Shown here in pieces: positions 12,661-19,887 of a stretch of DNA of 19,887 nucleotides. How positions within the stretch are numbered: position 1 is the stretch's first letter; the number at the start of each line of letters is the position of its first letter. Origin of the DNA: Actinomycetota bacterium (GTDB lineage: Bacteria > Actinomycetota > Acidimicrobiia > Acidimicrobiales > JAHWKP01); NCBI GenBank assembly GCA_019347775.1, contig JAHWKP010000010.1:1-19887 (forward strand), written 5' to 3'. Made by a program: the position numbers and the translations under genes. Under the pieces are notes generated by a model. It did no database searches and was not told the origin of the DNA. It saw nothing but the letters and a program-made list of their open reading frames with translations.

Positions 12661-12677
12661 GCTGCCGGCAAGGCAGC
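12661..12677 (+). other. Small hairpin ahead of infB
   Basis: GCTGCC (12661-12666) and GGCAGC (12672-12677) pair around a 5-nt loop in the 60-bp gap between ylxR and infB, 18 nt before the TTG start. There is no U-run. It might affect infB translation or mRNA stability. The rest of the gap holds only the GAGGGAG Shine-Dalgarno. Confidence 0.35.
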
Positions 12678-12695
12678 GAAGGACTGAGGGAGCGC

Positions 12696-15488
12696 TTGCC
12701 CAAGAAGATTCGCGTGTACGAACTCGCCCGCGAGCTCGGCATGGAGAACAAAGAAGCTTTGGACCTGTGCCTGGCACTGGGCATCGGGGTCAAGAGCCAT
12801 TCCTCGAGCGTCGAGGACGCGCAGGCAGATCGCGTCCGTCGCAAGGCCGAGCGCGAGGGACTCATTCGCGAGCCGATTCCCGAGCCTGAGGCCAAGCCCG
12901 CAGCCAAGGAGCCCGAACCGACGCCGGCGGCGCCCGAGCCCACACCGGCCGAATCCGCGCCCAAGCCGCGCCTGGTCCGCAGCGCCCCGACACCTCCGCC
13001 CCCGCCGCCGGTGCAGCCATCGGAGGCGCCGGCGCAGCCTGCGCCTGAGCGGCCCCGGCCGGAGCCTGCAGAGCGGCCTGCGCCCTCGGCACCGCCCCAG
13101 CCGAGCAGCGCTCCGCCTCAGCGGCCGGCGCCGAGTCCGGCGCGTCCTCGGCCGGCATCTGCACCTCAGCCCGGGGCCGAAGCCGCGTCAGCCACCAAGC
13201 CCGCGACCGAGTCCAAGCCCAGCGGAGATGGCCAGCCCAGCGAAGCGATCCAGCCCCCGGGCGAGTCCAAGCCGACCTCGAGCTCGGGCAAGCCCATTCC
13301 GCCGCCCCCCGGCCGCCCTACTTCTCCTACCGGCAAGCCCATTCCGCCGCCCCCAGGCGGTCGTCGGCCGCCGCCGGGCCCCAGTGGTCCGCGCCCGATG
13401 GCACCCGGAGTGCGCAACCGGCCGGGATACACCCCCAGCACCAGCCCCCGTCCAGCTGGCGGCGGCGCGGGTCCCTCGGGACCGGCGAGGCCGGGCGCCG
13501 GCGGAAGAGGCGGAGGCGTCGGCCCCCCGGGTGGTCGCTTCGGTGGTCCCGGATCCCGTGGAGGCCCTGGCGGACGCGGCCGTCCCCAGCAGCGGTCGCG
13601 TAGGCGCCGTCGACGTACCGCGGAAGAGCTCGAGCAGCCCAACTTCTACGCGCCGTACGTGCCCTCCGAGGCCCCGGTTCCCGAGGGCGAGATCATCGTC
13701 GAGCGCGGGTCCACGGCGCGGGAGCTCGGTCCCAAGCTGAACCGCTCAGCCGCGGACGTCGTGCGCTTCCTGCTCCAGCAGGGCGAGATGGTCACGGCCA
13801 ACCAGCCGCTGTCTGACGACGCCATAGAGCTGTTCTGTGCCGAGGTGGGCGGCGACGTCCGCCTGGTCGACGCGGGTGAGGAGAAAGAAGCCGAGCTCCA
13901 GTCCCGTTATTTCGAAGACGACGAGGACGAAGACGAGGAGAACCTGCGGCCCCGCCCGCCGGTGATCACCGTGATGGGACACGTCGACCACGGCAAGACG
14001 CTGCTGCTCGACCGCATCCGCGAAGCCGATGTCGTTTCCGGCGAAGCCGGCGGAATCACCCAGCACATTGGCGCTTACCAGACCGAGCATGCCGGACGCT
14101 TGATCACGTTCATCGACACCCCGGGCCACGAAGCGTTCACAGCCATGCGCGCCCGTGGTGCTCAGGTCACTGACATCGCGGTGCTGGTGGTCGCGGCTGA
14201 CGACGGTGTCATGCCGCAGACAGTCGAGGCCATCAACCATGCCAAGGCGGCTGACGTGCCGGTCGTCGTGGCAGTGAACAAGATCGATCGCGAAGACGCC
14301 GACGCCAACCGGGTCAAGCAACAGCTGTCTGACCACGGTCTGATCCCAGAAGAGTGGGGCGGCGACACCGTCATGGTCGAGGTGTCCGCGCTGCAGAGGA
14401 CAGGCATCGACGACCTGCTCGAACACTTAATCCTGGTTGCCGACGTCGAAGAACTGGTCGCCAACCCGGAGGGTTTGGCCCGCGGCACGGTCCTCGAGGG
14501 TTACCTCGACCCGGGACGGGGCCCGATGGCCACCGTCATCGTCGAGCGGGGAACGCTGCGTGTCGGCGACCCCGTCGTCATGGGCGCCAGCTGGGGCCGG
14601 GTGCGGGCGCTTATCGACGATCGGGGAGACAACGTCAAGGAAGCGCTGCCGTCCACGCCCGTGCAGGTCCTCGGTCTGTCCGAGGTGCCGACCGCGGGCG
14701 ACGAGCTGAGAGTGACGCCCGACGACAAGACGGCGCGAACCATCGGTGATCTGCGCTCCCAGCGCTACCGCTCCAACGAGCTGCGGCGCAGCCCGATGCT
14801 TCCTTCGGCGGCGGCTGCTGGAGCCGCTGGAGCCGCGAAGTTGGAAGACATCTTCGAGCAGATCTCGCGAGGCGAGACCGCGACGTTGAACCTGGTTTTG
14901 AAGGCGGATGTACACGGCTCCCTCGAAGCGCTCACCGAGAGCCTCAACAAGCTCGAGCGAGAAGAGGTGAAGCTGAACTTCGTTCACCGGGCTGTCGGAG
15001 GTATCACCGAGAACGACGTGCAATTGGCCTCGGCCTCCTCGGCAACCATCATCGGCTTCAACGTGCGCCCCGATCGCAAGGGCCGCGACCTGGCGGAGGC
15101 GCAGGACGTAGATATCCGAACGTACGAGATCATCTACCAGATCCTCGAGGACATCGAGTCGGCCATGGTCGGCATGCTGAAGCCCGAGTACGAGGAAGTC
15201 GTCACGGGTGAGGCCGAGGTTCTCAAGGTCTTCGGCATTCCGAGGATCGGCAAGATCGCGGGCTGTGCTGTGCGTAGCGGCGTCATCACCCGCGGGTCCA
15301 AGGTCCGATTCCTGCGCGATGGCGTCATCATCTGGAAGGGCGCGATCAACTCGCTGCGACGCGAGAAGGACGACGTCCGCGAGGTCCGCCAGGGCTTCGA
15401 GTGCGGCGTCGGTCTGTCGGACTTTCAGAACCTCCAGGAAGGCGACATCATCGAGACCTACGAGGAGCGGGAGATACCTCGTAGCTGA
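12696..15488 (+). CDS. infB: Translation initiation factor IF-2
   Basis: The 930-residue GTPase places initiator tRNA on the 30S subunit and promotes subunit joining. TTG 12696 is supported by GAGGGAG just upstream and by the standard IF2_N opening MPKKIRVYELARELGMENKE. Residues about 55-310 are low-complexity: Pro/Ala/Glu-rich, then Gly/Arg-rich, ending in a run of Arg. A second IF2_N-like module (STARELGPKLNRSAADVVRF) precedes the G domain. The GTPase motifs are intact: G1 GHVDHGKT (428-435), G2 GGITQHIGAY, G3 DTPGH (474-478), G4 NKID (528-531) and a G5 S-A-L. Domains II, III (LNLVLKADVHGSLEAL) and IV (VTGEAEVLKVFGI) follow. The long linker makes it larger than E. coli IF2, as is usual in actinobacteria. 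Confidence 0.97.
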   Translation: MPKKIRVYELARELGMENKEALDLCLALGIGVKSHSSSVEDAQADRVRRKAEREGLIREPIPEPEAKPAAKEPEPTPAAPEPTPAESAPKPRLVRSAPTPPPPPPVQPSEAPAQPAPERPRPEPAERPAPSAPPQPSSAPPQRPAPSPARPRPASAPQPGAEAASATKPATESKPSGDGQPSEAIQPPGESKPTSSSGKPIPPPPGRPTSPTGKPIPPPPGGRRPPPGPSGPRPMAPGVRNRPGYTPSTSPRPAGGGAGPSGPARPGAGGRGGGVGPPGGRFGGPGSRGGPGGRGRPQQRSRRRRRRTAEELEQPNFYAPYVPSEAPVPEGEIIVERGSTARELGPKLNRSAADVVRFLLQQGEMVTANQPLSDDAIELFCAEVGGDVRLVDAGEEKEAELQSRYFEDDEDEDEENLRPRPPVITVMGHVDHGKTLLLDRIREADVVSGEAGGITQHIGAYQTEHAGRLITFIDTPGHEAFTAMRARGAQVTDIAVLVVAADDGVMPQTVEAINHAKAADVPVVVAVNKIDREDADANRVKQQLSDHGLIPEEWGGDTVMVEVSALQRTGIDDLLEHLILVADVEELVANPEGLARGTVLEGYLDPGRGPMATVIVERGTLRVGDPVVMGASWGRVRALIDDRGDNVKEALPSTPVQVLGLSEVPTAGDELRVTPDDKTARTIGDLRSQRYRSNELRRSPMLPSAAAAGAAGAAKLEDIFEQISRGETATLNLVLKADVHGSLEALTESLNKLEREEVKLNFVHRAVGGITENDVQLASASSATIIGFNVRPDRKGRDLAEAQDVDIRTYEIIYQILEDIESAMVGMLKPEYEEVVTGEAEVLKVFGIPRIGKIAGCAVRSGVITRGSKVRFLRDGVIIWKGAINSLRREKDDVREVRQGFECGVGLSDFQNLQEGDIIETYEEREIPRS
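13287..13354 (+). repeat. 23-bp direct repeat in the IF-2 Pro-rich linker
   Basis: An identical 23-bp sequence encoding GKPIPPPP occurs at 13287-13309 and 13332-13354, a 45-bp period. It lies in the disordered linker and suggests recent in-frame duplication. Confidence 0.8.
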
Positions 15489-15512
15489 CTCTTCGCGCAA
15501 GCGCTTATCGTT

Positions 15513-15557
15513 GTGCGGCGGGGTCCCCATCCCCGCCGCGCGAGTGCGATCCTCGCG
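15513..15557 (+). terminator. Two overlapping GC-rich hairpins after infB
   Basis: An 11-bp stem (15513-15523 with 15531-15541, one G.U pair, 7-nt loop) includes GCGGCGGGG/CCCCGCCGC. A second stem CGCGAG/CTCGCG (15539-15544 with 15552-15557) shares bases 15539-15541 with it, so the full hairpins cannot coexist. No U-run follows either. It may be an attenuating, processing or non-canonical termination element between infB and ylxP. The remainder of the 89-bp gap shows no clear signal. Confidence 0.5.
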
Positions 15558-15577
15558 GGTAGAACCTTCAAGCGGTT

Positions 15578-15865
15578 ATGTATGCAGCGGTGCTCAGGGT
15601 TGAGCTCTTGGCGCGGCAGTGCCGGTCTCTCAAGGAGAAGCGGGCAGTGGTCCGGCCGATTGTCGACGGAGCTCGTAACCGGTTTCATGTCGCCGCCGCT
15701 GAGGTGGACCATCAGAACAGCCACCAGCGGGCTGCGCTCGGATTCTCGACTGTCGGTGGTGACGCCCGTCACGTCGTGGACGTGCTCGATGCGGTCGAAC
15801 GCTTTGTCTGGTCGTTCCCCGAAGTGGAAGTTCTCGAGACTGAGCGAAGCTGGCTCGACGCCTAA
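15578..15865 (+). CDS. YlxP-like DUF503 protein
   Basis: The 95-residue protein is the size of DUF503. The opening MYAAVLRVELLARQCRSLKEKRAVVRPI, given here in outline, and V-A-A-A-E-V-D-H-Q-N are the family pattern (S-L-K-E-K-R then A-E-v-d-h-q-d). A central G-F-S-T-V-G-G-D and C-terminal V-E-V-L-E-T follow. YlxP-type proteins sit between infB and rbfA in many Gram-positive genomes and have been suggested to assist ribosome biogenesis, but their biochemical role is not settled. ATG 15578 lacks a clear Shine-Dalgarno. It is separated from infB by strong hairpins and from rbfA by 70 bp, so its expression could be set independently. Confidence 0.85.
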   Translation: MYAAVLRVELLARQCRSLKEKRAVVRPIVDGARNRFHVAAAEVDHQNSHQRAALGFSTVGGDARHVVDVLDAVERFVWSFPEVEVLETERSWLDA

Positions 15866-15923
15866 GGCCGAGCGATACGGGGAATAGTCATCCGAGTGAC
15901 ACGTTCGGAAGTCCCCGGAGGTT

Positions 15924-15929
15924 GATACT
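15924..15929 (+). promoter_or_regulatory. Weak -10-like GATACT before rbfA
   Basis: GATACT ends 6 nt before ATG 15936, and a GGAGG lies 14 nt before the same ATG, too far for a usual Shine-Dalgarno. Its first base departs from TANNNT and no -35 is evident, so this is a low-confidence internal promoter. Confidence 0.2.
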
Positions 15930-15935
15930 GGGCGT

Positions 15936-16409
15936 ATGGCGCGTGAGGCCCGAGGGAAGCGAGGCGACCGAATCCGGGAGTCGTCGTCGGCTAGCGGCCG
16001 CACCTACCCCCGCACCGCCCGAGTCGGAGCCCTGTTGCGTGAGGTAGTCGCCGACGAGTTGGAGCGGGTCAGCGACGAAGATGACCGGCTGGGCCTCCTC
16101 ACGGTGACGGCAGTGGAACCGGACCCCGACTTCCGTCACGCCACGGTGCTGCTGGCTTCGATCAGCGAAGAAGCCGCCGAAGGCCTGGAGCACCACCGAG
16201 TGCGTCTTCAGAACGCCATCGCGCGCGAGGTCCGTCTGAAGCGGACGCCGCTGCTGCGGTTCGTGCCCGACCCGGCCATCGAAGCGGGGCTCAAGGTCGA
16301 GGCTGCCCTTTTGCGGATCCAGCGTCCCGAAGACCAGCCACATGAAGCCCGAGACACAGATTCTGCGGCAGGACTCGGCCATGCCGGGGGAGAAGCACAA
16401 GGACGATGA
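15936..16409 (+). CDS. rbfA: 30S ribosome-binding factor RbfA
   Basis: This encodes 157 residues. RbfA binds the 5' region of 16S rRNA during late 30S maturation and cold adaptation. The KH-like core shows RTARVGALLREVVADELERV, then D-x-R-L-G-L-L-T-V-T-A-V-E, P-D-F-R-H-A-T-V-L, and the C-terminal LKRTPLLRFVPDPAIEAGLKVEALL-type end (here R-F-V-P-D-P). A basic N-terminal extension of about 25 residues and a hydrophilic C-terminal extension flank the core, so the protein is longer than the E. coli one. The TGA overlaps the next ATG (ATGA), coupling it to the DHH phosphoesterase. Confidence 0.9.
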   Translation: MAREARGKRGDRIRESSSASGRTYPRTARVGALLREVVADELERVSDEDDRLGLLTVTAVEPDPDFRHATVLLASISEEAAEGLEHHRVRLQNAIAREVRLKRTPLLRFVPDPAIEAGLKVEAALLRIQRPEDQPHEARDTDSAAGLGHAGGEAQGR

Positions 16410-17389
16410 CGATTCCGGCCGCTGACTTCAACCGCGCCGCCAGGGCCATCCAAGGTGCGAAGTCCCTGTCGCTCGCCTGTCACCAAAACCCCGACGGCGA
16501 CGCTCTGGGGTCGATGTTCGCCCTGCATCATCTGGCCCGGGCGCACGGGGTCCCCGTGGTGTCCTCCTGGCCGTCGCCGTTTGTCGTCGCTCCCCATTAC
16601 CGCTACCTCCCGGGTCTCGACCAGGCGACCAAGCCCGGCGACTATCCGGAGCGCCCTGAGTTGATGATCACCTTCGACTGCGGCTCACTGGCCCGGCTGG
16701 GCGACCTCGCCGGCCCGGCCCGGGCGGCGGGCGAGCTCATCGTGCTCGACCACCACGCCTCGAACGACCGCTACGGCTCGATCAACGTCGTCGACACGGA
16801 CGCGGCGGCGACCGCCGTCGTGGTGCGTGAGCTCGCCCGGCGGCTCGGTTGGGAGCTGACGCGGGACGCCGCCCAGTGTCTCTACACCGGGCTGGTCTGC
16901 GACACCGGCCGGTTCCAATACGAGAGCACGTCGCCCGACGTCTTCTCCCTGGCCGAGGAGCTGTCCAAGTTCGACCTGCCCATCGCGTCGATGAACCGCC
17001 AGCTCTTCGAGGAGCACCGCTTCGCCTACATCAAGTTGATCTCGATGGCGCTCGACCGGGCCCAGCTCGACCGCGAGGCCGGGTTCGTATGCACCTGGGT
17101 CACCCTCGATGACCTTGCCCGATTCGGGGTGGAGATCGACGAGATCGAGGGACTCATAGACCTCGTGAGACGGACAGCCGAGGCCGAGGTGGCCTGCGTG
17201 ATCCGCGAGACGACAAATGGCGTGAAGGTCTCCCTGCGGTCCCTGCACGACTTCGACGTCGGCGCCATCGCCATGAGGTTGGGAGGGGGCGGCCACCGTC
17301 ACGCGGCCGGCTTCGAATCCGAGGATTCTGTCCAGGACGTTCTCGCCAAGATCCGGACCGCGGTCGCGCAAGCATCCCGCCTGAATTGA
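16406..17389 (+). CDS. DHH-family phosphoesterase (NrnA-like nanoRNase/pAp phosphatase)
   Basis: The 327-residue protein matches bifunctional oligoribonuclease/pAp phosphatases. The DHH domain has His26, Asp30 and Asp32 in HQNPDGDALGS, Asp91 in TFDCGS, the DHH triad at 115-117 (VLDHHASN), and Asp166 in VCDTGRF, all metal ligands of the family. The DHHA1 substrate domain carries RLGGGGHRHAAGF near residue 293. Family members degrade 2-5-nt RNAs and dephosphorylate 3'-phosphoadenosine 5'-phosphate. Position between rbfA and truB is the standard actinobacterial arrangement. It overlaps both neighbours by 4 nt: ATGA at its start and TTGA at its end. Confidence 0.9.
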   Translation: MTIPAADFNRAARAIQGAKSLSLACHQNPDGDALGSMFALHHLARAHGVPVVSSWPSPFVVAPHYRYLPGLDQATKPGDYPERPELMITFDCGSLARLGDLAGPARAAGELIVLDHHASNDRYGSINVVDTDAAATAVVVRELARRLGWELTRDAAQCLYTGLVCDTGRFQYESTSPDVFSLAEELSKFDLPIASMNRQLFEEHRFAYIKLISMALDRAQLDREAGFVCTWVTLDDLARFGVEIDEIEGLIDLVRRTAEAEVACVIRETTNGVKVSLRSLHDFDVGAIAMRLGGGGHRHAAGFESEDSVQDVLAKIRTAVAQASRLN

Positions 17390-18270
17390 GCCAGGGGGTC
17401 ACCGGCCTCGTCGTCGTTGACAAGCCGGCGGGATGCACGTCGCACGACGTTGTGGCCAAGTGCCGCAAGGCGTTCGGCACGAAGAAGGTTGGTCACGCCG
17501 GAACCCTCGACCCTGATGTCACCGGCGTGCTGGTCGTCGCCGTCGGCAATCTCACTCGCTTAGTGCGTTACCTCGGAGCGCACCCGAAGTCGTATGCGGG
17601 CGAGGTCGCGCTCGGGACCTCGACGTCGACCCTCGACGCGTCCGGCGAAGAAACCGGTCGCGTCGACATGTCGGAAGTCACGCTCGACGAGGTCCGGCGC
17701 GCCGCCGCCAAGCTGACCGGTGAGATCCTTCAGGTGCCGCCGATGGTCTCCGCGGTGCGGGTCGGCGGTCGCCGCTTACACGAAATGGCTCGCGAGGGGG
17801 TAGAGGTCGAGCGTGAGGCCAGGCCGGTCACCATTCATCACTTCCATGTGGTGCAGGAGGTCAGCCCAGGAGTGTTCCGAGTGGAAGTTGTGTGCTCGCC
17901 GGGGACCTACATCCGGACGCTCGCCGCGGACCTCGGAGCTGGCCTCGGCGGGCTGGCACACCTGAGGACGCTGAGCCGGACCGCGGTTGGGCCCTTCGGC
18001 ATCGACGAGGCGGTGGATCTCCCGACGATCGAGAGCCAGGGCGCCGCGGTACTCATGCCGGCGCGCGAAGCCGTACGCGGCATGTCAGCCGTCGAACTGG
18101 ATGAGCACCAAGCCGATGACCTGGCTCACGGGCGCAGGCTGTCAGCCGAATCCGTGGGCGCGCAAGGCGATTCGGGTCCATGGGCCGCGTTCGGTCCCAA
18201 TGGGCAATTGGTTGCGGTATGTCGTAGTGAGGGCACGCGGTTTCAACCAGAGGTCGTGCTGGCGACCTAG
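17386..18270 (+). CDS. truB: tRNA pseudouridine(55) synthase
   Basis: The 294-residue enzyme converts U55 in the T-loop of tRNAs to pseudouridine. The N-terminal GLVVVDKPAGCTSHDVV is diagnostic. The catalytic Asp42 lies in VGHAGTLDPDVTGVL. Later motifs are K-S-Y-A-G-E-V-A-L-G, Q-V-P-P-M-V-S-A-V-R-V-G-G-R-R-L-H-E-M-A, and C-S-P-G-T-Y-I-R-T-L-A-A-D-L-G. The C-terminal region (about 215-294) is the small RNA-binding extension. The start TTG 17386 overlaps the previous stop as TTGA and is in keeping with the tight packing of this operon. A 19-bp gap precedes ribF. Confidence 0.95.
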   Translation: MSQGVTGLVVVDKPAGCTSHDVVAKCRKAFGTKKVGHAGTLDPDVTGVLVVAVGNLTRLVRYLGAHPKSYAGEVALGTSTSTLDASGEETGRVDMSEVTLDEVRRAAAKLTGEILQVPPMVSAVRVGGRRLHEMAREGVEVEREARPVTIHHFHVVQEVSPGVFRVEVVCSPGTYIRTLAADLGAGLGGLAHLRTLSRTAVGPFGIDEAVDLPTIESQGAAVLMPAREAVRGMSAVELDEHQADDLAHGRRLSAESVGAQGDSGPWAAFGPNGQLVAVCRSEGTRFQPEVVLAT

Positions 18271-18289
18271 CGCAAACCAGAATGGGCGC

Positions 18290-19195
18290 GTGGATGGCCG
18301 GGTGATCACCATCGGGGTGTACGACGGCGTACATCTCGGCCACCGCGCTCTGATCGCCCAAGCTCATGAGCTCGGCGACCGTCTCGGCCTCGAGACCGCC
18401 ATCCTCACCTTCGACCGGCATCCGGCTCAGCTGGTCTCACCCGACCGGGCGCCGTGCATCCTGACGGACCTCGACCAGAAGGTCGAACTGCTGCGTTCCA
18501 CCGGCGTGGACCATGTGGAGGTGCTCACCTTCGATGAGGCTCGACGGCAGGAGTCGGCGGAGGACTTCGTTCGCACGGTCCTCGTCGACCGCATGTCGGC
18601 GCGGGCGGTAGTAGTCGGGCGTGACTTCCATTTCGGCCACGGCCGGCGGGGCAACGTGGACCTGCTGACGGCCATGGGCCAGGACCTCGGGTTCGAGGTC
18701 CATGGTCTGGAACTCGTGCCCGACGTTCGGGGCGAGACCGTCTCGTCTACCCGCGTGAGGTCTCTGCTCGCCGAGGGCGATGTCGCCGGCGCCGCACTCC
18801 TGTTGGGTCGGCAACACGAGGTCCGCGGCCACGTGATCCGCGGAGACAGCCGCGCCAGGGACCTCGGGGCGCCGACAGCGAACATCGAAGTGACGCCAGG
18901 CATCTGCCTGCCAGGCGAGGCGATCTACGCGGGCTGGTACGAGCGGCCCGCCGGCGACTCTCACCCGGCCGCTATCTCGCTAGGACGCCGGCCGACGTTC
19001 TACGGATCCGACGGTGCGCTGGTCCTCGAGGCCCACCTGCTCGACTTCGACGGAGACCTGTACGGCCAGCCGGCGCGGCTGAGATTCGCGGCCCGCCTCC
19101 GTGGCCAGGAGACGTACCCCGACGTCGACGAACTCCGCCGACAGATGGCAGCGGATCTGGACGCGGCTCGGTCCGCGCTCCTGGCTGCCTCATGA
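18290..19195 (+). CDS. ribF: Bifunctional riboflavin kinase/FAD synthetase
   Basis: The 301-residue enzyme phosphorylates riboflavin to FMN and adenylates FMN to FAD. The N-terminal nucleotidyltransferase domain begins VITIGVYDGVHLGH with the H-x-G-H motif at His15-His18, then T-F-D-R-H-P and SSTRVRSLLAEGDVAGA ending in L-L-G-R. The C-terminal flavokinase domain has RGDSRARDLGAPTANIE with PTAN at 195-198, and later L-E-A-H-L-L-D-F-D-G-D-L-Y-G. The frame is open upstream to 17987, but that part is a shadow of truB. GTG 18290 (or GTG 18302) sits directly before the conserved strand and is preferred. Its TGA overlaps the next ATG as ATGA. Confidence 0.93.
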   Translation: MDGRVITIGVYDGVHLGHRALIAQAHELGDRLGLETAILTFDRHPAQLVSPDRAPCILTDLDQKVELLRSTGVDHVEVLTFDEARRQESAEDFVRTVLVDRMSARAVVVGRDFHFGHGRRGNVDLLTAMGQDLGFEVHGLELVPDVRGETVSSTRVRSLLAEGDVAGAALLLGRQHEVRGHVIRGDSRARDLGAPTANIEVTPGICLPGEAIYAGWYERPAGDSHPAAISLGRRPTFYGSDGALVLEAHLLDFDGDLYGQPARLRFAARLRGQETYPDVDELRRQMAADLDAARSALLAAS

Positions 19196-19680
19196 GCGGG
19201 ACGAACGACCAGCCGGACGCCGAGGACGTCGTGGCGGCTACGGAGTTCGTAGCCAGAGTGCTCGAATCCCGAGACCTGGCCGCTGCCGGCATGTCTGGGC
19301 GAGCCGGATCCCTGCGCTGGACTTGCGCCAAGACCCTCGCCCACATCAGTGATGCCGTGTCTTGGTACGCGGCCAATCTCGCCAGACGGTCCACCACAAG
19401 CAGCGAGATGCCCTATCTCTCCGTTCGGACCAAGCCGCCGTTCATGATCGACTGTCTCCGGTCGGCGGGAGCCTTGCTTGCCGCCGCAGTGCGCGACGCG
19501 GCGGCCGATGCTCGCGGGTTCCACTCCTGGGGCCGGCCCGACCGCTCGGGGTTCGCGGCCATGGGTTGTGACGAGGTACTGATCCATGGCTGGGACCTCG
19601 CGCAGGGTTTGGCATTGGAGTTCTCCCCGCCGGAGCAACCGGTCGAGCGCACGCTGCGCCGGCTCTTCCCCTGGGCGCCA
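19192..19680 (+). pseudogene. DinB/mycothiol-dependent isomerase-fold protein, 3' end lost at a junction
   Basis: From ATG 19192 about 163 residues resemble actinobacterial DinB/MDMPI-like proteins (TIGR03083-type). They show LRWTCAKTLAHISDAVSWYA (helix with the typical W-T and H) and MGCDEVLIHGWDLAQGLAL, then LRRLFPWAP. Such proteins are often linked to mycothiol- or metal-dependent thiol chemistry; the exact function here is unknown. After P-W-A-P, where relatives continue with a D-P-W-x-x-L-L-W-A-N-G-R type end, the reading frame passes without a stop to the window edge through sequence that is the antisense of an aldolase gene. I therefore end the recognisable part near 19680. The start overlaps the ribF stop (ATGA). 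If the junction is an assembly error the intact gene exists elsewhere. Confidence 0.65.
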
Positions 19681-19887
19681 GGCCGCGACGAAGCCGGCGG
19701 CGCGCCGGTGCACTTCGGCGGCCGAAAAGCCCGGCTTGTAAAGTGCCGAGCCGAGGCCGAACCCGGTCGCTCCGGCAGCGAGCCATGCCGCCATCAGCGG
19801 CGGCGCGATTCCGCCGACCGGCAGAACCGGGACCGCGGCCGGGAGCACGGCGCGCAGCGCCCTCAGCACCGCCGGGCTGGCGCCCTC
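19678..19887 (-). pseudogene. KDPGal/KDPG-type aldolase, C-terminal piece
   Basis: Read on the minus strand from the window edge, the frame gives about 70 residues containing SPAVLRALRAVLPAAVPVLP, V-G-G-I-A-P and GFGLGSALYKPG, ending at A-A-G-F-V-A-A-W. This is the C-terminal third of a 2-dehydro-3-deoxy-6-phosphogalactonate aldolase (DgoA-like). In the family the V-G-G-[IV] and G-x-G-S motifs bind phosphate at the end of the TIM barrel. The enzyme cleaves the sugar-acid phosphate to pyruvate and glyceraldehyde 3-phosphate. Its N-terminus lies beyond 19887. No stop occurs at the expected C-terminus: the frame runs on through antisense DinB-gene sequence down to 19000, so the natural end is missing. 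Confidence 0.6.

Noticed and set aside
14427..15530. 367-codon open frame antisense to infB, and similar long frames antisense to selD, cca, proS, rbfA and the DHH gene
   Set aside because: These are expected in GC-rich coding DNA. They have no recognisable domains and are out-competed by well-conserved proteins on the other strand.
17987..18289. Extension of the ribF frame into truB
   Set aside because: It lies over the truB 3' end in another frame, and the RibF family starts just before V-I-T-I-G-x-x-D-G-V-H.
19000..19677. Continuation of the minus-strand aldolase frame down to 19000
   Set aside because: Past F-V-A-A-W it is pure antisense of the DinB-like and ribF genes, with no aldolase similarity. 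It is open only because of GC bias.

Overview
The window is a gene-dense, GC-rich stretch of bacterial chromosome, about two thirds G+C by eye. The gene order proS - rimP - nusA - ylxR - infB - ylxP - rbfA - DHH phosphoesterase - truB - ribF is the usual actinobacterial translation/ribosome-maturation cluster. Frequent GTG/TTG starts, leaderless-type starts and a DinB/mycothiol-isomerase-fold protein also fit Actinomycetota. An Acidimicrobiia-like or other deep-branching, possibly uncultured, member is my guess, not something the sequence proves. I see no transposase, integrase, CRISPR array, tRNA or rRNA, and no stretch over about 140 bp without a gene.

Left part (1-5582). The window opens inside gpsA. 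A secreted lipoprotein gene on the minus strand runs tail-to-tail against gpsA with a 1 bp gap. Divergent from the lipoprotein, 24 bp away, starts a tightly overlapping operon: an RpiB-like sugar-phosphate isomerase with an altered active site, selD (selenophosphate synthetase) and rnhB (RNase HII). A minus-strand pair follows: an AI-2E/PerM-family membrane protein and, overlapping it by 4 nt, an acyl-CoA dehydrogenase.

Middle (5583-10431). A short divergent region carries promoter-like elements and a possible 26-codon leader ORF whose stop overlaps the GTG start of the CCA-adding enzyme. Then come a small NifU-N-terminal-domain protein, a Glu/Leu-type amino acid dehydrogenase and proS. proS ends in an unusual TAG-rich stretch followed by a textbook intrinsic terminator.

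Right part (10571-19887). This is the translation operon proper. RimP matures 30S subunits, NusA couples transcription and translation, YlxR/RnpM is a small RNA-binding partner, and IF2 starts translation. YlxP is a DUF503 protein, RbfA matures 16S rRNA, a DHH phosphoesterase probably recycles nanoRNA/pAp, TruB makes tRNA Psi55 and RibF makes FMN/FAD. Adjacent genes repeatedly overlap by an NTGA tetranucleotide, and all four versions (ATGA, GTGA, TTGA, CTGA) occur. The CTGA case implies that ylxR starts at CTG. The last gene, a DinB-fold protein, breaks off around 19680, where the antisense C-terminus of a KDPGal-type aldolase begins. This is either a real rearrangement or an assembly chimera.

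I find no exotic multi-gene system. The items most worth a second look are: the face-to-face overlapping -10 boxes at 972-981 and the wider leaderless-promoter pattern; the CTG start of ylxR; the leader ORF before the CCA enzyme; the truncated junction at the right end; and the degenerate RpiB-like protein coupled to selD.
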